From: Bacteroidota bacterium
GTDB lineage: Bacteria; Bacteroidota; Bacteroidia; Bacteroidales; Prolixibacteraceae
Assembly: GCA_023488865.1 (NCBI GenBank)
Contig: JAMDDG010000261.1
Coordinates: 1 to 20,988 of the forward strand
Reading direction: 5' to 3'
DNA length: 20,988 nt
Made by a program: the position numbers and the translations under genes. Shown here one piece after another: positions 18,501 through 20,988 of the stretch (position 1 is its first letter; the number at the start of each line of letters is the position of its first letter). The notes beneath the pieces are model-generated. The model was given only the letters and a program-made list of their open reading frames with translations, ran no database searches and was not told where the DNA came from.

Positions 18501-18517
18501 TGAAATATATTTTTCAT
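15503..18517 (-). CDS. SusC/RagA-type TonB-dependent outer-membrane transporter
   Basis: 1004 residues, complete. Signal peptide about 1-21 (FVFTFGAVQA). Carboxypeptidase-D-like domain about 29-103 (GNPVPGALIYGKEG, TDASGHFTISV). Region 113-130 (HIAFGTVKRGDLTGDVSVV) corresponds to the usual GYGTxxxxDLTGSV segment. Plug about 120-225, with DALAGRIPGMF, NNIRGLGDAMVVLDGIPR, VTVLKDASAVALYGAQARNG and VIIITTKRG. The stretch between GRIPGMF and IRG is short compared with usual SusC plugs. A DQNNDGVVDAND calcium-loop pattern lies near residue 832. The barrel ends YRYFTVGVRTMF. It starts 37 bases after the preceding SusD gene and is followed by its own SusD. Confidence 0.96.
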   Translation of the reverse strand: MKNIFQVYLVLFVFTFGAVQAQPKVKQQNVTIESVVKDDQGNPVPGALIYGKEGAVIVKTDASGHFTISVPVGSGLLIESEGYESKVLSQEELKSGVSLKPTPYLMGEKDNVHIAFGTVKRGDLTGDVSVVEPDEFVDYDNSQYVPDALAGRIPGMFGSNNIRGLGDAMVVLDGIPRYSRISDININMEEIDQVTVLKDASAVALYGAQARNGVIIITTKRGKANKRTINVSGYYGIAKPKALPKYLGSADYMELYNEARLNDGMPEQYDAETIDNYRTGNPYRYPGVDYYSPEYLKSFRTYSKVLAEFSGGNNNTAFYANLGWGRDGSLMNFGSGKDANSNRFNARANVDFKVNDFIKSNVDIAGIFDFNKGPRGSYYSNAANMRPYLFTPLLPFGLMEKNNTALNSLVNGRKNDVDGLYLLGGTQQNQATPFGDVYSGGYNQAVRRTMQFNNGIDVDLGMLAKGLSLKTNVSFDFYNSYNQSVSNTYSVYEPVWSATSDSITGLKQYGTDSRPGTQNVGTPDFLRRIGFFGQINYERSFSDVHNVSGTLLGFANTVKLSGTLQPDKNTHVGLRLAYNYSNTYFIDFSGAYVNSTQLPAGNRGGFSPTLALAWVISKENFLSGNKAVDYLKLKGSAGIINSDMGLAGYYFYDNAYARSGGYTWADGAWGNSGTYSQRGANSGLGFEKREEINLGLEGQFFNRSVSLDANVFSMRISDKYTRRTNLYPSYYTDFIPYSNYGEDGYSGAELGLTYSKKIRDFSFDLGATAMGWNSKVITKDELYANDYLYRKGHPVDAIFGYQAEGLFQDKNDITNHAFQTFGVVVPGDIKYKDQNNDGVVDANDQVQIGRQTAPFTYGLNIKLSYKNFSLFAIGTGSNRSDAFLDGSYYRPDGDDKYSIIALQRWTEATKTTAAYPRLSSKTNTNNSLTSTFWEYKNNYFSLNRVQLTYDMPEKLCGKLSVKKLSIYVNGSGLAMLSKQNRVRELNIGGEPQYRYFTVGVRTMF

Positions 18518-18554
18518 ATCATATTAATTTTGTAGTTTTAAGTTAAACAGTAGG

Positions 18555-20372
18555 TTACCATCCCGGGTTTTGGCCAAACTCCGGATAAAGGGTGACCTGA
18601 TCAACAGGCAAAGGCAGCCAATAGTGTTTTTCATCAAAAACCCTTACGGTTAAAACCCGCTCCTTCATGTTGACTGGCTTCCCATCCGGGCCACGGTCAA
18701 AATCGATCGCTGTTTTCACTTTATATTTAGTTTGCCCGGCCAACATCCATCGGCGCAAATCGTACCAGCGAAGCCCTTCGAACGATAATTCAACGGCGCG
18801 CTCAAGAATGATTTGTCCCATAAATGCATCTTTGGAGGTTGTAAATTTCGGATCCAGATTGGGGACTGTTGCCCGGTTACGAACCTTGTTAACAGCTGCT
18901 TCGGCACTAATACTTCCCGGGAAACTGCTCTGGGCAGTACCGTATCCCTGCAACACGGCTTCGGCATACATCAGGTACACATCGGATAAACGCATCAGCG
19001 GGGGAAGATACTGATACCGGGTACTGGCTAATACATTGTCAAACCTGTTACAGGTAATACCCCAGTATTTATTGGTCAAATACCCGGTCAAATTCAAAAG
19101 GGTGGAACCAACTTTGCGATGGATCCCATTGGTATACAGTTGTGCAAACCGGTTGGGACCAGCCGCAGTGGTGCTTGCAATCTGGTTGCCATCCACCACG
19201 ATCGTTTTGTAAAAACGCGGGTCGCGGTTGCTCCACGGATCGGCAGGATTATAACCCGAAGCGGGGTCGGTGATGGGCAACCCATTCGCCATCCCCCAAT
19301 TTTGCACATAATTTTGTGTTACGCCTAATTGTGTGTTAGTATAAGCTAATGCTCCCACGCTAAATATCAAACCAGTACTACTAGAAAAACTATAAACCGG
19401 GGGGTTCATCATTACTTCACTTCCGCCGGGAACTATCCTGTCGGGGCTAACCGTAAAAAACATATCGGTATAAGCGCTCCAGGGTTGCAGGGAATAAACG
19501 CCGGTTTCATTGCATAAACCGATTACTTTGGAAAACGCTTCAGCGGCCTTTTTGCATAAATCCACATCATAACCGGCCTTCCCGGTCGATTCGCGGTTCA
19601 TTAAAGGACTGGCGGCATACAACAGGTCTTTCCCCAGGAAAGCATAAGCAGTAGCCTTACTGATACGCTGGCGGTTATTGCCAAGCGTACGTTTCCCTGC
19701 CTCGGTGCCGTCCCATTTTAAAGGCAATAATTGGGCAGCCTGTTCCAAATCGCCGGCTGCTTTCAGGGCCGTTTCACGGTAGTTCAACCTTGGCAGTTTC
19801 ATTTTATCTGTTGGAGAGAGCACTTTGTCAACATAAGGCAACCCTCCCCAGTTTTTCATCAGATCGAGGTAAAAATAGCCCCTGAAAAACAACAACTGGC
19901 CTTTGATGAGGTCTTTTTCCTCCTGGGTGGCGTTCACGAGTTTATCCATATTGGCAAGGCCCAGGTTCGCTTTTCGGATACCATACCATGCCAACGTCCA
20001 TATCCCTTTGTCTAACCCGCTGGTAGGGGTGGTAACGGCCCCCCGATAACCCCAAAGAAATGAATTATAATTTTGCCAAGCCCAATAATTCCCGTCATCC
20101 ATTGGTTTGCCTAATAACCAGGTCACATTGCTGAGAGTCTCGTCCGCCAGGTCATACTGAGACTGGTATTTGGCTGTAAACGGATCGACGATACAGGAAT
20201 ACAACTCTTCCGTAAAACCCTGAAAACTTATAAAGTCCTTGAATGCATCTTTTTCATTTACCGAAGCTTCAGGCGCCTGGTTAAGGTAATCCGTACAACT
20301 TCCCAGGATAAGTACCAGGGCCAGAAATGCGAAAACAAAGCCCCTCTTAACTTTATGTATTAATTTTTTCAT
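18555..20372 (-). CDS. SusD/RagB-type outer-membrane lipoprotein
   Basis: 605-residue SusD-family lipoprotein. Signal peptide MKKLIHKVKRGFVFAFLALV followed by LILGSC (lipobox LGSC, Cys26). TPR-like motif region GQLLFFRGYFYLDLMKNWGG at about 158-177 followed by LPYVD. C-terminal half has MRLSDVYLMYAEAVLQG and the late motif RAVELSFEGLRWYDLRRW; it ends YPEFGQNPGW, a standard SusD C-terminus. It partners the SusC whose 3' end lies at 20472. Unlike the other SusC/SusD junctions here (18 and 33 bases), this junction is 99 bases and contains a leader repeat. A 26-codon ORF overlaps the start by ATGA. Confidence 0.96.
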   Translation of the reverse strand: MKKLIHKVKRGFVFAFLALVLILGSCTDYLNQAPEASVNEKDAFKDFISFQGFTEELYSCIVDPFTAKYQSQYDLADETLSNVTWLLGKPMDDGNYWAWQNYNSFLWGYRGAVTTPTSGLDKGIWTLAWYGIRKANLGLANMDKLVNATQEEKDLIKGQLLFFRGYFYLDLMKNWGGLPYVDKVLSPTDKMKLPRLNYRETALKAAGDLEQAAQLLPLKWDGTEAGKRTLGNNRQRISKATAYAFLGKDLLYAASPLMNRESTGKAGYDVDLCKKAAEAFSKVIGLCNETGVYSLQPWSAYTDMFFTVSPDRIVPGGSEVMMNPPVYSFSSSTGLIFSVGALAYTNTQLGVTQNYVQNWGMANGLPITDPASGYNPADPWSNRDPRFYKTIVVDGNQIASTTAAGPNRFAQLYTNGIHRKVGSTLLNLTGYLTNKYWGITCNRFDNVLASTRYQYLPPLMRLSDVYLMYAEAVLQGYGTAQSSFPGSISAEAAVNKVRNRATVPNLDPKFTTSKDAFMGQIILERAVELSFEGLRWYDLRRWMLAGQTKYKVKTAIDFDRGPDGKPVNMKERVLTVRVFDEKHYWLPLPVDQVTLYPEFGQNPGW

Positions 20373-20449
20373 CTGTTTATAATTTTGTTTTTCATTTGCC
20401 AGATGGAACTCCCAATAATCATTCTCCTGTGTGTGGAAAATTTTCTCAT
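20369..20449 (-). CDS. Putative 26-codon leader ORF overlapping the SusD gene start
   Basis: ATG at 20449, TGA at 20369-20371, the stop overlapping the SusD ATG (20370-20372) as ATGA. The peptide begins MRKFSTHRRMIIGSS and ends KNKIINR; it has the same length, frame and overlap as the ORF at 12446-12526. A 4-codon ORF (Met-Lys-Arg-Pro) starting at 20460 joins it by another ATGA overlap. Whether it is translated cannot be told from the sequence. Confidence 0.35.
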   Translation of the reverse strand: MRKFSTHRRMIIGSSIWQMKNKIINR

Positions 20450-20460
20450 GGTCGTTTCAT
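20373..20460 (-). repeat. Leader repeat copy 1 (chained-ORF type), between SusC and SusD genes
   Basis: 88-base leader from ATGAAACGACCATGAG at 20460 to the SusD start at 20372, beginning 11 bases after the SusC stop codon. It matches 12450-12537 at 82 of 88 positions and shares the CACACAGGAGAATGATTAT core with 3509-3598. Sequence upstream of its first ATG is unrelated among copies, so the element has a sharp 5' boundary. Confidence 0.88.
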
Positions 20461-20471
20461 GTTACAAGCTT

Positions 20472-20988
20472 TTAAAATTTAATATCAACACCCAGGTTTA
20501 TGCGCCTTGAAGTAGGATAAGCCCCGTAGCGGGCGCTTCCCTGTTCCAGGTCATCGGGTAATTTTGACCAGAAAAGCAGGTTGTTCCCGTTCAGATATAC
20601 CCTTAAGGAGGACAAGCCACTCTGCTTTAAGCGGGCGCCGCTGAATGTATAAGCTATTTCGGCAGTTTTTAAACGCAGGTAGGATCCGTCGAATTGAAAA
20701 TAATCACCGGTTGACTGGCCTCCCTGCGTTTTCCAACGGGGTAAAAAGGATGATGCGTTTAGATTGTCCTTTGTCCAGTAATCGAGGGCATGGGGGTAGA
20801 CGAGATCGATATTATTCATAAAGTCCATAAAAGTAAAAAGGCGTGTCACATTGTTTACGCCATAAAACTGGAGCATCAGGCTAAAGCCCTTATAATCGGC
20901 GCCCAAAGAAAAATTGAAGGTATTTTGCGGGCGTATCGAGTAACCATAAGGGGCCGCGTCTTTATAGTCGATAACACCGTCCCCGTTA
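20472..20988 (-). CDS. SusC/RagA-type TonB-dependent outer-membrane transporter, C-terminal part (5' end beyond right edge)
   Basis: The last 171 codons of a SusC gene; the frame is open from 20987 to the TAA at 20472-20474. It starts with NGDGVIDYKDAAPYGY (the calcium-loop-like segment typical near the end of SusC barrels), continues with FNFSLGADYKGFSLMLQFYG, FDGSYLRLKTAEIAYTF and LRVYLNGNNLLFWSKLP, and ends RRINLGVDIKF. These are textbook SusC C-terminal barrel strands. Partner of the SusD gene at 18555-20372. No evidence of disruption in the visible part. Confidence 0.94.
   Translation of the reverse strand, partial: NGDGVIDYKDAAPYGYSIRPQNTFNFSLGADYKGFSLMLQFYGVNNVTRLFTFMDFMNNIDLVYPHALDYWTKDNLNASSFLPRWKTQGGQSTGDYFQFDGSYLRLKTAEIAYTFSGARLKQSGLSSLRVYLNGNNLLFWSKLPDDLEQGSARYGAYPTSRRINLGVDIKF

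Noticed and set aside
20373..20460. AGGAG inside the leader repeat as a Shine-Dalgarno site
   Set aside because: It lies one base from the nearest ATG and more than 40 bases from the gene start, so spacing fits neither; Bacteroidota rarely depend on this signal.
20373..20460. A stable hairpin or riboswitch in the leader repeat
   Set aside because: Only short complementary stretches such as GAAAATTTTC are visible, and that one is broken in copy 2; no convincing stem is seen by eye. A folding calculation with covariation could still change this.
3509..20460. The repeated leaders as a CRISPR array or insertion-sequence ends
   Set aside because: Only four copies, kilobases apart, each fixed against a start codon, with no spacers, no transposase and no target duplications visible.

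Overview
The window is a single-strand block from a member of the Bacteroidota. Every gene I can support lies on the minus strand, so transcription runs from the right edge to the left edge. The evidence for the phylum is the repeated SusC/SusD pairing, lipoproteins with short Cys-terminated signal peptides, A/T-rich start contexts without an obvious Shine-Dalgarno sequence, and the SusC-specific N-terminal carboxypeptidase-D-like domain before the plug. I cannot resolve the order or genus.

In transcription order: the 3' end of a SusC-type TonB-dependent transporter (cut by the right edge) and its SusD partner (20988-18555); a second SusC/SusD pair (18517-13721); a two-domain DUF1735-type surface lipoprotein (13683-12652); a four-domain fasciclin (FAS1) lipoprotein (12449-10257); a third SusC/SusD pair (10250-5382); two FAS1 lipoproteins in tandem, each with two FAS1 domains and a C-terminal beta-rich domain (5275-1919); and the N-terminal 613 residues of a fourth SusC (1839 to the left edge). 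Gaps are 6 to 202 bases, and I see no terminator. One long transcript, or a few overlapping ones, is the simplest reading.

SusC is a TonB-driven outer-membrane channel, SusD is its lipoprotein lid, and the DUF1735 and FAS1 proteins are probably extra surface lipoproteins that bind a ligand or make adhesive contacts. There is no glycoside hydrolase, lyase, sulfatase, peptidase, sensor or sigma/anti-sigma pair in view. This is therefore not a textbook polysaccharide utilization locus. The transported ligand is unknown.

The most unusual feature is non-coding or micro-coding. An 87-90 base leader, running exactly from an ATGAAACGA start to the ATG of the next gene, precedes four lipoprotein genes of unrelated families (one SusD, three FAS1). 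Two copies, 8 kb apart, are 82/88 identical. In both, a 4-codon ORF, a 26-codon ORF and the main gene are chained by ATGA stop/start overlaps. In the other two copies the leader is instead open and in frame with the main gene. This looks like a mobile or gene-converted translational leader module and is the best candidate here for something undescribed.
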